64,000 nt of DNA from contig NZ_LNKT01000071.1 in assembly GCF_001595645.1 (NCBI RefSeq), forward strand, positions 58,123 to 122,122. Reading direction: 5' to 3'. Both the position numbers and the translations under genes were made by a program. The first letter of the stretch is position 1. Each line of letters starts with the position of its first letter. The stretch is from Sulfurovum riftiae. GTDB lineage: Bacteria > Campylobacterota > Campylobacteria > Campylobacterales > Sulfurovaceae. A model generated the notes under the pieces. The model was not told the origin of the DNA and searched no databases. It saw nothing but the letters and a program-made list of their open reading frames with translations. Below are positions 8,222 to 16,385 of this stretch, piece by piece.

Positions 8222-9901
8222 TTATACTGCTTTCAATGAGCGAATAATATGATCTGCTACCCTGAAGGCATTGGCATAGATGGTCCAGGTGTAGGCGACA
8301 GAGCCTCCCGTGGGCATGAAGGAGGCATCGGCCACAAAAAGGTTGGGAACATCATGTGCCTGGCAGTATTTGTTGAGTACCGATGTTTTCGGGTCGTTCC
8401 CGAAGCGGCATCCGCCGGCGACAAGGTTCTGTGCCGGTACCGAAGAGACGGATGAGTAGATATTTTTGGCACCCATCTCCTCGAGGACCCCTTCACACTT
8501 CTTTGCAATGTATCTGCCTACCTTTACATCCTGCGGATGCCCTTCGACACGCAGTTTCCCTACAGGCATACCGTACTTGTCTTTATGCGTCGGGTCCAGA
8601 GAGACAAAACAGTCGTCGTTGGGCAGCCAGTCATTGAAGATCTCGAAGCGGATGCTCTTCTGTTTGGTGAAACGGTCAACGACTCGGTCGGCCAGGGCAC
8701 TTCCCCAGAGCATCTTGCCCCCGTCATAGTTGTTCTTCCTCGCACGGGAGATGATATTCTGATGCTCGAACATGAACTCCACGGAACCGCCCTTAAACTT
8801 CCCATCCCACCAGTCATCGATGAAGTACCAGTCCAGAATGGAGCGGTTGACGAAGTAGCCCGTCTGCATCAGTTCGGCAAAGCTGATCTCTTTGAGCGCA
8901 TCAGAATGCAGCTCCCCCTGTCCCGAACCACCCCCGGAGAAGATCAGGTTCCTGCCGAGCTCCCCGCTGCTGTTCGCCAGGCCGTCGGGATGATGCCTGT
9001 TCGCCGAATTGAGCAGCAGGCGTGCACTCTCATGCGCCTGAGCAGCTACCACGAAGATATCCCCGTATATCTTCTTCTCCTTGCCCGTGACCGTATCGAC
9101 GGCCAGGGCATAGGAGACATGCTCTTTGCTGTCTGTGTGCAGGGATTTGACATGGGTATTGCTGAGCAGGGTCAGGTTCCCGGTAGCCAACGCCGGCTGG
9201 AGCAGGGCTTCGCGGGAACTGCTCTTGGCACCCGAACTGCAGCCGTAACTTCCGCAGAAGTTCGAGTAGTAGCAGGCATTTCTGTGCCCTTTGTCCCTGG
9301 AAAGTACCGCTCTTGGTGTCACAAGCGAGCGTATGCCAAGTTCCCTGCAGCTCTTGTCAAGCAGTTTGACCACCGCATTCTCCCTGGTGGGAGGCTGCGG
9401 GAAGTCAGGTGTGCTTCTTGGCGGCTCGAAAGGATGCGGTTCATAGTGTCCGGAGATCCCTGCGAGTTCTTCCGCCAGAGTATAGTAGGGTTCCAGCTCC
9501 TCATAGGTGATGGGCCAGTCCACGATATTGGCCCCCTCGATCTCCCCGTATTTACTCTTGAGACGGAAATCATCCGGATGCAGCCTGTGCAGCATACCGC
9601 TCATAAAGTTGGAGGATCCACCTACGACATTCCCATTCCAGAAGCTCCATCCCGAATCATAGGTAGGCGTGGTCTGCCACTTGCCGTCCACCTTCTCTTC
9701 GATGGTATGGTACTCGTCAAAAAGGTTCGGTGTGACGATATCACGTCTGCAGTAGGCGAGTTCATCTTTGGAGAACTCCTCCCTTTTGATCAACCTTCCC
9801 TTCTCCAGTACGGCCACCCTGTACCCTGCCTTGCAGAGGCTGTAGGCGACGGCCCCGCCGCTGGCTCCCGACCCGATGATCACAACGTCATAGTGCTTCA
9901 T
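8222..9901 (-). CDS. GMC-family FAD oxidoreductase (gluconate 2-dehydrogenase large-subunit type)
   Basis: A 559-residue flavoprotein. The N-terminal FAD motif is VIIGSGASGGAVAYSL (residues 7-22). GNVVGGSSNFMSGM near 90 is the GMC signature region, and the C-terminus has NLFVADASFMPTGGS with the usual family pattern. A Cys-rich stretch (CYYSNFCGSYGCSSGAKSS) near 215 resembles those of membrane-bound sugar or alcohol dehydrogenases. The gene overlaps the upstream small-subunit gene by 4 nt (ATGA), so the two are translationally coupled. Electron acceptor and substrate are unknown. No cytochrome c subunit is adjacent. Confidence 0.88.
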   Translation of the reverse strand: MKHYDVVIIGSGASGGAVAYSLCKAGYRVAVLEKGRLIKREEFSKDELAYCRRDIVTPNLFDEYHTIEEKVDGKWQTTPTYDSGWSFWNGNVVGGSSNFMSGMLHRLHPDDFRLKSKYGEIEGANIVDWPITYEELEPYYTLAEELAGISGHYEPHPFEPPRSTPDFPQPPTRENAVVKLLDKSCRELGIRSLVTPRAVLSRDKGHRNACYYSNFCGSYGCSSGAKSSSREALLQPALATGNLTLLSNTHVKSLHTDSKEHVSYALAVDTVTGKEKKIYGDIFVVAAQAHESARLLLNSANRHHPDGLANSSGELGRNLIFSGGGSGQGELHSDALKEISFAELMQTGYFVNRSILDWYFIDDWWDGKFKGGSVEFMFEHQNIISRARKNNYDGGKMLWGSALADRVVDRFTKQKSIRFEIFNDWLPNDDCFVSLDPTHKDKYGMPVGKLRVEGHPQDVKVGRYIAKKCEGVLEEMGAKNIYSSVSSVPAQNLVAGGCRFGNDPKTSVLNKYCQAHDVPNLFVADASFMPTGGSVAYTWTIYANAFRVADHIIRSLKAV

Positions 9902-10398
9902 AGGGAAATGTACCTACTTTTTGGTCTGGGCTGTCCGCCTTCTGTTTTCAGGGCCTTCCACCCTTTCTCTTTGACATTCCCGCCATAGATCGGATCACTC
10001 AGAAGCGCTTCCATGCTGAGGGTCATGATGCGGGACAGCCAATTGCTGCCATAGCCCGTCTCTTCATAGGCACGCAAAGCACGCTCTTTCTCTTTGTCGG
10101 TATAGGTAGTGAATTTCCCCTTTTCCCTGCTGTTGAGCTCCCTGGCCCCCTCGATGACGAACGCCCTGATATCCCTGTCGTAACTGGGGTGTGCCACGGT
10201 CTCAAAAAGAAATGCTGTTGCCCGCATCTCTCTGGCCGAGGGGAGTTTCGTCCCTTGCGGGAACATATGCTCCTGCACTGCAGCGATCAAGGCCTCCACC
10301 TCGTTAAAGTCTTTCGCAAAAGCATCGGGGGCTTTTGCATGCAGTACGGAAGAGAGGCCCAGAAGGGATCCCGCTATCAAAAAATTTCGTCGTTCCAT
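9898..10398 (-). CDS. Gluconate 2-dehydrogenase subunit 3 family protein
   Basis: A 166-residue protein whose N-terminus MERRNFLIAGSLLGLSSVLHA has a Tat-like or Sec signal. The pair RR followed by NFL resembles a shortened twin-arginine motif. The remainder is helical and matches the small gamma subunit that accompanies GMC dehydrogenases and assists their export and assembly. It is the first gene of a two-gene operon with the GMC subunit. Confidence 0.82.
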   Translation of the reverse strand: MERRNFLIAGSLLGLSSVLHAKAPDAFAKDFNEVEALIAAVQEHMFPQGTKLPSAREMRATAFLFETVAHPSYDRDIRAFVIEGARELNSREKGKFTTYTDKEKERALRAYEETGYGSNWLSRIMTLSMEALLSDPIYGGNVKEKGWKALKTEGGQPRPKSRYISL

Positions 10399-10517
10399 TG
10401 TATCTTGCCTTCAACATTATATAGGGGAATAGTACCGGGTATCTGTGTAGCGTGAGTGCAAAAAAGAGTACACATACCCTATACACGGATAATAGATTAT
10501 ACTTCGTACTGTCTAAA

Positions 10518-10533
10518 GGGTAGCTAGCTATCC
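10518..10533 (+). promoter_or_regulatory. Near-palindrome upstream of the Cys-rich operon
   Basis: GGGTAGCTAGCTATCC is palindromic except for one mismatched outer pair. It lies 20 nt before the ATG of the small lipoprotein, downstream of ATTATACTTC. Its position would suit an operator or a small leader hairpin. Confidence 0.35.
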
Positions 10534-10553
10534 AAATTCAAAAAGGAGACAGC

Positions 10554-10718
10554 ATGAAAAAGATTTTATTCGGATCGCTTGTCGGGTTGGCACTTATTGC
10601 TTTCACCGGATGTACTGACGGTAAAGATGCGGAAGTAAGCAGCAAATGCCAGGGTGACAAAAGTATGGCAAAGAAATGCGGTGATGCCAAAGCAGCATCG
10701 AAGAAGTGCGGTAGCTGA
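10554..10718 (+). CDS. Small Cys-repeat lipoprotein (54 aa)
   Basis: A short gene with a strong site (AAGGAG, 5 nt before the ATG). The signal peptide ends in a lipobox AFTGC, with the lipidated Cys at residue 20. The mature part carries cysteines at 32, 42 and 52, exactly ten residues apart, in short Lys-rich repeats (KCQGDKSMAK, KCGDAKAASK, KCGS). No family is recognised. The regular Cys spacing suggests metal or thiol chemistry at the membrane surface. A DoxX gene follows 26 nt downstream and a second Cys-rich peptide after that, so the three look like one operon. Confidence 0.8.
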   Translation: MKKILFGSLVGLALIAFTGCTDGKDAEVSSKCQGDKSMAKKCGDAKAASKKCGS

Positions 10719-10744
10719 AACGGTACTGCCCAAGGAGGTGAACC

Positions 10745-11182
10745 ATGTTGAAAACGATCTATCCATTCACAAAGAACATTCTGAGCTACGGTCAGAGTCT
10801 CTCACTGCTGCTGGCCAGACTGGCAGTAGCATACGGCTTCTATGAACCGGCAATGCAGAAATGGTCGGATATAGGAGCGATCGCAACATGGTTCGGCACC
10901 ATGGGCATCCCTTTCCCTACCCTTAACGCCTATATGGCAGCAACGACGGAACTTCTGGGCGTGATACTCCTGACGCTGGGACTCTTTACCCGGCTGATCT
11001 CCATCCCGCTTATCATCGTCATGATCGTTGCGATAACGACCGTACACCTGGCACACGGCTTCTCGGCAGGAGACAACGGCTTTGAAATACCTCTGTATTA
11101 CATGCTTTTTCTCTCTATCTTCGCTTCATTCGGAGCCGGAAAATTCAGTTTGGACCACCTGTTATTCGGTGACGAACAATAA
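10745..11182 (+). CDS. DoxX-family membrane protein (HvfX-like by context)
   Basis: A 145-residue inner-membrane protein with four hydrophobic segments and the DoxX pattern (LLARLAVAYGFYEPAMQKW at the start, then PTLNAYMAATTELLGVILL). A perfect AAGGAGGTG site precedes the ATG. DoxX proteins occur next to genes for small secreted Cys-rich peptides, such as the bufferins and the HvfA copper peptides, where they are thought to act in maturation or electron transfer. The Cys-rich genes on both sides support that reading here. No DUF692 or DUF2063 partner is visible in this window. Confidence 0.85.
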   Translation: MLKTIYPFTKNILSYGQSLSLLLARLAVAYGFYEPAMQKWSDIGAIATWFGTMGIPFPTLNAYMAATTELLGVILLTLGLFTRLISIPLIIVMIVAITTVHLAHGFSAGDNGFEIPLYYMLFLSIFASFGAGKFSLDHLLFGDEQ

Positions 11183-11207
11183 AACCAACCAAAACAAAGG
11201 AACTACA

Positions 11208-11459
11208 ATGAAACAACTACTTAAAGCAGGACTTATTCTTACATCGGCAATGGCGCTCTCTCTTACACTGGCGAACGCGAAATGCGGCGGAGAGTCCAAA
11301 GAAGCACCCAAAGAGATGAAATGTGCCAACGGCAAGTGCCAGAGCGGCAAATGCGACACAGGCAAGGCAGGGATGAAAGAGAAAGCCGAAAAGAAAAAAG
11401 AGGAAAAGAAAGAGGGCGCAATGAAATGCGGTAAAGGCAAATGCGGCGGCGGAAAATAA
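11208..11459 (+). CDS. Secreted Cys/Gly/Lys-rich low-complexity peptide, HvfA-like
   Basis: An 83-residue precursor. The start at 11208 follows AAAGGAACTACA; a longer upstream frame would overlap DoxX. The Sec signal peptide runs to ALA-like ANA at residue 24. The mature part has cysteines at 26, 39, 44, 49, 74 and 79 in GKC-type motifs (NGKCQSGKCDTGK, KCGKGKCGGGK) around a Lys/Glu coil. This resembles HvfA-type copper-binding RiPP precursors, whose EGKCG motifs are modified to oxazolone-thioamide groups by HvfB and HvfC. Neither enzyme is nearby, so modification is speculative. An unmodified metal-binding peptide is the alternative. Confidence 0.78.
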   Translation: MKQLLKAGLILTSAMALSLTLANAKCGGESKEAPKEMKCANGKCQSGKCDTGKAGMKEKAEKKKEEKKEGAMKCGKGKCGGGK

Positions 11460-11574
11460 GCACGATACCTCTCTCATCCTCCAATACCACTTTCCTCTTT
11501 CGGAAGGTGGCAGACTTCACATATCCTCCACAATCACGCTATAATATCTCCTTGAACCAATAAAGGATACCATT

Positions 11575-12060
11575 ATGAAACACCCACTTATCGCCATAGC
11601 GCTCACATCACTTTTTCTCTTCAGCGGTTGTCAGGAGAGCCAGAAAGAGCATGATGCCAAAGTAGCCCAGCAGGCAAGAGAGCAACTGCTCAAAGAGCTG
11701 AAAGCCAAAGAAGAGGCCAAGAAAAAAGAAGAAGCAACCCTCGAGAAGCAGAGCAAACTCTCCCAAATGGGATTTCAGAAGACCGATGACGGCAAGATCA
11801 TCATCGACATGAACAAGACCAAGAGCTATTTCCAGATGCTCGCAGCACAGATGCAGTCCAAAGTCGAAGAGATGAACAAAGAGCTGGAGAGCGGCACCAT
11901 TGAGGAAAAAGAGGCAGGGATCGAGGTCAATCAGACACATATCAACATAGATCTTAACAAAACCAAAAGTTTTCTTGACAATCTTGGTAAAAAAATGCAA
12001 GGATACGTCAAAGAATTCGAAGGTATGGTTCAGGAACTGAACGGTACCTCCACAAAATAA
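11575..12060 (+). CDS. Coiled-coil lipoprotein of unknown function (161 aa)
   Basis: The signal peptide ends in the lipobox LFSGC with Cys19 as the lipidated residue. Residues 25-60 form a charged Glu/Lys/Ala coiled coil. Two similar segments follow: IIIDMNKTKSYFQMLAAQMQ and INIDLNKTKSFLDNLGKKMQ. This is an internal duplication of about 20 residues (I-D-N-K-T-K-S-F/Y). No known family is recognised. ATAATATC and AATAAAGGAT provide a possible own promoter and binding site. It lies 19 nt before the reductase-rhodanese gene, so co-expression is likely. Confidence 0.75.
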   Translation: MKHPLIAIALTSLFLFSGCQESQKEHDAKVAQQAREQLLKELKAKEEAKKKEEATLEKQSKLSQMGFQKTDDGKIIIDMNKTKSYFQMLAAQMQSKVEEMNKELESGTIEEKEAGIEVNQTHINIDLNKTKSFLDNLGKKMQGYVKEFEGMVQELNGTSTK

Positions 12061-12079
12061 TACACAAAGGAAGCATTAT

Positions 12080-12817
12080 ATGGTACAGATCGATATGAAT
12101 TCCGATGAATTCCAGGCAGAACTTGAAAAGACATGGAGTTTCGTGGAGAAGGTGAACAAACAGTTCGGTCTTGTCCAGAACCCCAACGAAGAGGTCAACG
12201 AAGGTGTGGCGATGGGACTTGCCCGAAACAGGCTCATTTACGGCAAACGTTTCTGCCCCTGTTTCATGGTCATCGGGGAGACCAAAGAGGAGCAGAAAGC
12301 CGCTGACAACCGCATCTGCCCCTGTAAACCGGCCCTGGAGAAAGAGATCCCAGAGGACGGCCTCTGCCACTGCGGTATCTTCTGTACCCCCGAGTATGCG
12401 GAAAAAGAGAAGAAGAAGAGTGAGATCGAGGAGATCGTACACCAGCATTCCAAAGGCTTGACAAAAGAACAGGCGGAACTGCTTCTGAAGGAGGAGCAGC
12501 TTGACGGTGACGAACTCGAAGCACTCATCGAAGCACGTACACTGGGGATGATAGACTTCACCCTCATGGATGTACGTGAGTTCATGGAGTTCCAGATGGG
12601 ACATATCGTCGGAACAGATGTTCTCGTGCCCACTTCACAGTTCTATGCCAAGATCGAAGAGCACAACGACAAGAAAAAACGTCCTGTCATCGTCTACTGC
12701 CACACCGGCAGCCGAAGTTTCCAGGTACAGCATGCCATGAAGTCACTGGGCTTCGAACATGTCTGCAATCTCCGACCCGGCATCATCGGCTATACCGGTG
12801 AGGTACAGAAAGGGTAG
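12080..12817 (+). CDS. Ferredoxin:thioredoxin reductase catalytic domain fused to rhodanese
   Basis: A 245-residue two-domain protein. Residues about 10-110 match the catalytic subunit of ferredoxin:thioredoxin reductase: C59-P-C61, C80-P-C82 and C96-H-C98, the CPC/CPC/CHC set that binds a 4Fe-4S cluster next to a redox disulfide, plus Cys102. A helical linker follows (about 110-150). The C-terminal rhodanese domain (MDVREFMEFQMGHIVG) has the active-site loop YCHTGSRS with catalytic Cys207. The spacings between the Cys motifs are longer than in plant enzymes. The protein could pass electrons from ferredoxin to a persulfide or thiol substrate. Cytoplasmic; its redox partner is not adjacent. 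Confidence 0.9.
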   Translation: MVQIDMNSDEFQAELEKTWSFVEKVNKQFGLVQNPNEEVNEGVAMGLARNRLIYGKRFCPCFMVIGETKEEQKAADNRICPCKPALEKEIPEDGLCHCGIFCTPEYAEKEKKKSEIEEIVHQHSKGLTKEQAELLLKEEQLDGDELEALIEARTLGMIDFTLMDVREFMEFQMGHIVGTDVLVPTSQFYAKIEEHNDKKKRPVIVYCHTGSRSFQVQHAMKSLGFEHVCNLRPGIIGYTGEVQKG

Positions 12818-12898
12818 AAGAGGGTACAGCGCTTGAAAAAAGGCGCTACTGTGCCTTATCTATCGATAAAATATCTTTGAAAATAGGGGGGGAGTGGT

Positions 12899-12934
12899 AA
12901 AAAAATCGTATCCAAGGCAAAGCCTTGAAATACG
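12899..12934 (-). terminator. Rho-independent terminator of the ribosomal cluster
   Basis: On the minus strand, stem CGTAT-TTCAAGGC with loop TTT pairs with GCCTTGG-ATACG and is followed by ATTTTTTT. It stands 15 nt after the rplQ stop and marks the end of the 14-kb S10-spc-alpha cluster. Confidence 0.88.
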
Positions 12935-12948
12935 GGAGTGTTTTGGGA

Positions 12949-13299
12949 TTATACGAGTTCGATAATCGCCATTGGTGCAGAGTCACCTTTTCTCATACGA
13001 GTCTTGATGATTCTTGTGTATCCACCGTTTCTGTCTGCATACTTGGGTGCAATTTCATTTACGATAGTGTTTGTACACTCTTTGTGCTGCAACATTGCGA
13101 AGATCGCTCTGTGCGCGTTCAAGTCACCTGATGCCGCTTTGGTGATAAGCTTCTCATAGTAACTTCTAAGCTCTTTTGCTTTTGGCAAAGTAGTCTCGAT
13201 CCTACCCTCTTTTGTCAAAGCAATAGAAAGGTTCTTAAGAAGTGCCGCTCTGTGAGCAGACGTTCTGTTTAACTTACGGTAACCATGCTTATGTCTCAT
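12949..13299 (-). CDS. rplQ: 50S ribosomal protein L17
   Basis: A 116-residue protein beginning [19 protein letters not shown], the L17 signature, and containing LITKAASGD and ILKTR-like [11 protein letters not shown]. It binds 23S rRNA near the exit tunnel. It is the last gene of the alpha operon, 25 nt after rpoA, and is followed directly by a strong terminator. Confidence 0.97.
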   Translation of the reverse strand: MRHKHGYRKLNRTSAHRAALLKNLSIALTKEGRIETTLPKAKELRSYYEKLITKAASGDLNAHRAIFAMLQHKECTNTIVNEIAPKYADRNGGYTRIIKTRMRKGDSAPMAIIELV

Positions 13300-13324
13300 G
13301 TCTGTCCTTTATTTACTGTTACAA

Positions 13325-14326
13325 CTATACTTTAAGTTGTTCTAATTTTTTGACAAGATTCGCTCTTGTACTCTCTTTGAGTTCGAACTCGGGACCAAAT
13401 CCGTGCTCTACAAGGCACTCATTGATCTCATCAAGTGATTTCTTACCAAGGTTCTTGATGTTCTTGATCTCATTCTCAGTCATCAATACCAATTCACCAA
13501 GGAATTTGATACCGGCTCTGTCAAGCGAGTTGAACGATCTGGCACTGAGTCCAAGACCGTCTACCGCCATCATGAACGGCTTGAGTTCAGTGTCGTCACC
13601 TGTTCTCTTCGGTAATGTCGTACTGATGTTCACATCGAGCACACCATTAAATACAGAGAGTTGCTTGTTCATCACTTCCAGTGCATTGGTAAATGCTTCG
13701 ACCGGACCGATCTGTGCATCCGTTTCAATGTCGAATGTGATCTTCTCGAAGTTCGGATTGTCCTCTACAAGGACAGGCTCGATCTTGTAGTTCGCTTTTC
13801 TTACCGGGGTAAAGAAAGCATCAAGTGCGATACTGTCTGCAGCGACTTCGTCTCTGAGATCTTCACTCGGTACATAACCGATACCTTTTGCAATGACAAC
13901 GGTAAAGTTGAGTTCGGCATCTTCATTAAGTGTTGCGAGAGGAAGATCCCCGTTCACCACTTCGATCTGATCGTTGTTAAGATCCTGTGCCGTCACTTCT
14001 TTGTGTCCGGAGAAACTGTACTTAAGCTCTACTCTGTCACTCTCGTCTTTAATTTTAAAACGAATGTTCTTGAGGTTGATGATAAACACAGCCACATCTT
14101 CGTGCATACCTCTGATGTTGTCAAACTCGTGTGCAGCACCTTCGATCTTTACAGAAATAGGTGCATATCCGATGGAAGAACCAAGAATGAGTCTTCTCAA
14201 CGGGTGTGCTAGTGTGACAGCATAGCCACTCTCAAAAGGATACGCCACGATCTCGGCACGGTTCGCGCTGATCTCGTTGACTTCTACTTCTGTTGGCATA
14301 AATGGTGCAACTTTAATTTTTCTCAT
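13325..14326 (-). CDS. rpoA: RNA polymerase alpha subunit
   Basis: A 333-residue subunit. The N-terminal assembly domain has the conserved GYAVTLAHPLRRLILGS near residue 34 and KIEGAAHEFDNIRGMHEDV near 60. The C-terminal domain (LDRAGIKFLGELVLMTENEI, LGKKSLDEI) contacts UP elements and activators. It assembles the core enzyme as a dimer. It lies between rpsD and rplQ, the standard alpha-operon position. Confidence 0.98.
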   Translation of the reverse strand: MRKIKVAPFMPTEVEVNEISANRAEIVAYPFESGYAVTLAHPLRRLILGSSIGYAPISVKIEGAAHEFDNIRGMHEDVAVFIINLKNIRFKIKDESDRVELKYSFSGHKEVTAQDLNNDQIEVVNGDLPLATLNEDAELNFTVVIAKGIGYVPSEDLRDEVAADSIALDAFFTPVRKANYKIEPVLVEDNPNFEKITFDIETDAQIGPVEAFTNALEVMNKQLSVFNGVLDVNISTTLPKRTGDDTELKPFMMAVDGLGLSARSFNSLDRAGIKFLGELVLMTENEIKNIKNLGKKSLDEINECLVEHGFGPEFELKESTRANLVKKLEQLKV

Positions 14327-14345
14327 TAACTAGCCTTTACTAAGA

Positions 14346-14972
14346 TTATTTAGAATAAAGCTCGACGATTAGACGCTCTTCAACTGGGATTGCTATCTCT
14401 TCTCTCTCCGGGATTCTTGAAAAGATTCCGAAAAGTTTCTCTTTATCGACGTCAACCCACTCGACCATACCGGTCTGGTTTGTCAATTCGATCGCTCTGA
14501 GGATCTGAGGATTCGCTTTGCTCTTCTCTCTGATCTCGATCTTCTGGCCTGGCTTCACTCTGAATGAAGGAATGTCAACTCTCTTACCGTCAACGAGTAC
14601 GTGACCGTGGTTTACAAATTGTCTTGCAGACGCTCTTGTCGTTGCAAATCCCATTCTGTAAACGACGTTGTCAAGTCTCTGCTCAAGAAGTTGAATAAGG
14701 ATCGCCCCTGTATTCCCTTCTTTTCTGTTCGCCTCTTTGTAAAGTGCTCTAAACTGCTTTTCGCTTGTTCCGTACATGAACTTCGCTTTTTGCTTTTCCT
14801 GAAGCTGAAGACCGTATTCACTGATCTTTGTTCTTCTCTGTCCATGCTGTCCTGGCGCATATGGTCTTTTTTCCAATGCAGATTTTCCGGCAAGTCTACG
14901 CTCACCTTTCAACCCAAGATCAACACCAAGTCTTCTTTCTAGTCTTTCAACTGGACCTCTATATCTTGCCAT
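14346..14972 (-). CDS. rpsD: 30S ribosomal protein S4
   Basis: A 208-residue primary 16S rRNA binder. The N-terminal region [16 protein letters not shown] lacks the zinc cysteines found in some S4 proteins, so this is the zinc-free type. The S4 RNA-binding domain is clear ([26 protein letters not shown]). S4 often represses its own operon in other bacteria. The stop lies 20 nt from rpoA and the start 3 nt from rpsK. Confidence 0.98.
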   Translation of the reverse strand: MARYRGPVERLERRLGVDLGLKGERRLAGKSALEKRPYAPGQHGQRRTKISEYGLQLQEKQKAKFMYGTSEKQFRALYKEANRKEGNTGAILIQLLEQRLDNVVYRMGFATTRASARQFVNHGHVLVDGKRVDIPSFRVKPGQKIEIREKSKANPQILRAIELTNQTGMVEWVDVDKEKLFGIFSRIPEREEIAIPVEERLIVELYSK

Positions 14973-14974
14973 GC

Positions 14975-15349
14975 TTATACCCTTCTCTTCTTAGGTGGTC
15001 TACAACCATTGTGTGGAAGCGGAGTGATGTCTTTAAGGAATGTTACACGAATTCCCTCAGTTGCACCGATCGCTTTAACCGCTGTATCTCTACCGGAACC
15101 AGGACCCTGAACTTTGATCCCTACTTCTTTGATGCCATTCTCTTTCGCTTTGGCCATTGCATCTGCAACCGCTTCTGTCGCTGCGAACGGCGTTGACTTC
15201 TTAGAACCTTTGAAACCAAGTGCTCCTGCAGAGCTCCAAGCGATAACGTTACCCATTTCATCTGTCACTGTGATCACAGTGTTATTGAAAGTTGCAGCTA
15301 CGTAAACTACACCTTTAGCAATACTTTTTTTTGCTTTCTTCTTAGCCAT
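14975..15349 (-). CDS. rpsK: 30S ribosomal protein S11
   Basis: A 124-residue protein with the S11 landmarks [21 protein letters not shown]-like [13 protein letters not shown] and the C-terminal [13 protein letters not shown]. It forms part of the platform contacting the Shine-Dalgarno helix. The gap to rpsM is 13 nt. Confidence 0.98.
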   Translation of the reverse strand: MAKKKAKKSIAKGVVYVAATFNNTVITVTDEMGNVIAWSSAGALGFKGSKKSTPFAATEAVADAMAKAKENGIKEVGIKVQGPGSGRDTAVKAIGATEGIRVTFLKDITPLPHNGCRPPKKRRV

Positions 15350-15362
15350 ACTTCGCTACTCC

Positions 15363-15725
15363 TTATGCTGCACCGACAGTTTTACGCTTACCTTTTCTGG
15401 TACGCGCATTTGTCTTTGTTTTCTGTCCACGAACAGGTAGTCCTCTTCTGTGTCTGAGACCTCTATAAGATCCAAGGTCCATAAGTGCCTTGATGTCAAG
15501 TGTTACTTTCTTTCTAAGATCACCTTCCACCATGACATGCTCTTGAATATCATTACGGATCGTTGCTGCCTGAGCATCTGTAAGTTCATGAACTCTGGTA
15601 TTGTAGTCAACACCAGTTCTGTCAAGAATCTTTCTTGACGTTGTCAAACCGATACCATAGATGTATGTCAGTGCATACTCTATTCTTTTCTTCTGTGGTA
15701 AATCAACACCTGCAATACGTGCCAT
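15363..15725 (-). CDS. rpsM: 30S ribosomal protein S13
   Basis: A 120-residue protein starting [19 protein letters not shown], with [20 protein letters not shown] in the C-terminal tail that reaches the P-site tRNA. It follows rpmJ by 2 nt, the canonical start of the alpha operon. Confidence 0.98.
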   Translation of the reverse strand: MARIAGVDLPQKKRIEYALTYIYGIGLTTSRKILDRTGVDYNTRVHELTDAQAATIRNDIQEHVMVEGDLRKKVTLDIKALMDLGSYRGLRHRRGLPVRGQKTKTNARTRKGKRKTVGAA

Positions 15726-15727
15726 GT

Positions 15728-15841
15728 TTATCCTTGTCTCTGTTTATGTTTTGGATTTTTACAAATCACGCGTACGATACCCTTGCGCTTGATCACTTTA
15801 CAATCGTCGCACATTTTCTTTACTGATGGTCTAACCTTCAT
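15728..15841 (-). CDS. rpmJ: 50S ribosomal protein L36
   Basis: A 37-residue protein beginning [11 protein letters not shown] and ending with [11 protein letters not shown]. It has the zinc-binding set C-x2-C, then C and His, so it is the zinc-containing (C+) type. The ATG is preceded by TTTAAAGGAATACCAG. A 301-bp gap separates it from infA, so rpmJ probably begins a new transcription unit. Confidence 0.96.
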   Translation of the reverse strand: MKVRPSVKKMCDDCKVIKRKGIVRVICKNPKHKQRQG

Positions 15842-16142
15842 CTGGTATTCCTTTAAATAGTTACGCGTATGGAGCAAAGCCCCACACTTGTATGTGTTCT
15901 GCACCTTTGTTTTGCGTGGATCATCGATGTTTCATGATCCAACCCTTGAGTAATCGGTGCGAATTAATCAAAGATTCTTCGCGCAGTTTCCTAAGCCTAT
16001 AGCAATAGGGACAGGGATTATACCGAAATGTATATTAATGTTTTCTTATATGAAAATAAGTGGGGAGTGTAGGGTCGGTTTACCGACCAATATAAACAAT
16101 AAATGTTCGAAGAGTGCAAGGTCGGTAAACCGACCCTACATG
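15842..16142. other. Spacer between infA and rpmJ with palindromes
   Basis: No gene is seen here. The half near rpmJ holds a small hairpin (GGATCATCGATGTTTCATGATCC near 15918) that could belong to the rpmJ leader. The half near infA holds the paired GGTCGGTAAACCGACC repeat. A 139-codon plus-strand frame crosses infA and is rejected as a shadow. Confidence 0.6.
16068..16140. repeat. Inverted pair of GGTCGGTAAACCGACC palindromes
   Basis: Two exact 21-bp arms (16068-16088 and 16120-16140) in opposite orientation flank a 31-bp AT-rich centre. Each arm is itself palindromic, so the unit can form either two small hairpins or one large one. It sits 2 nt after the infA stop and may end infA transcription. 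The core also occurs at 1747. Confidence 0.9.
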
Positions 16143-16361
16143 CTATTTGTATCTGAAAGTGATACGGCCTTTGTCAAGACTGTATGGAGTAAGCTCCACC
16201 TTCACCTTGTCGCCGGGAAGGATCTTGATGTAGTGCATTCTCATCTTTCCCGCGATGTGACAAAGCACGATATGCCCATTCTCCAACTCTACTCTGAAAG
16301 TTGCATTCGGCAATGCTTCAACCACCTTACCGTCAATCTCGATTACGTCATCTTTTGCCAT
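16143..16361 (-). CDS. infA: Translation initiation factor IF-1
   Basis: A 72-residue OB-fold protein ([20 protein letters not shown] at the start, then [19 protein letters not shown]). It occupies the A site during initiation. It lies 24 nt after map, with a palindromic repeat directly after the stop. Confidence 0.98.
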   Translation of the reverse strand: MAKDDVIEIDGKVVEALPNATFRVELENGHIVLCHIAGKMRMHYIKILPGDKVKVELTPYSLDKGRITFRYK

Positions 16362-16385
16362 TGTATTCCTTTATGAATTTCTACG

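Noticed and set aside
8537..9988. A 483-codon open frame antisense to the GMC oxidoreductase
   Set aside because: The sense gene has full FAD and GMC motifs and operon coupling; the antisense protein has no recognisable features.
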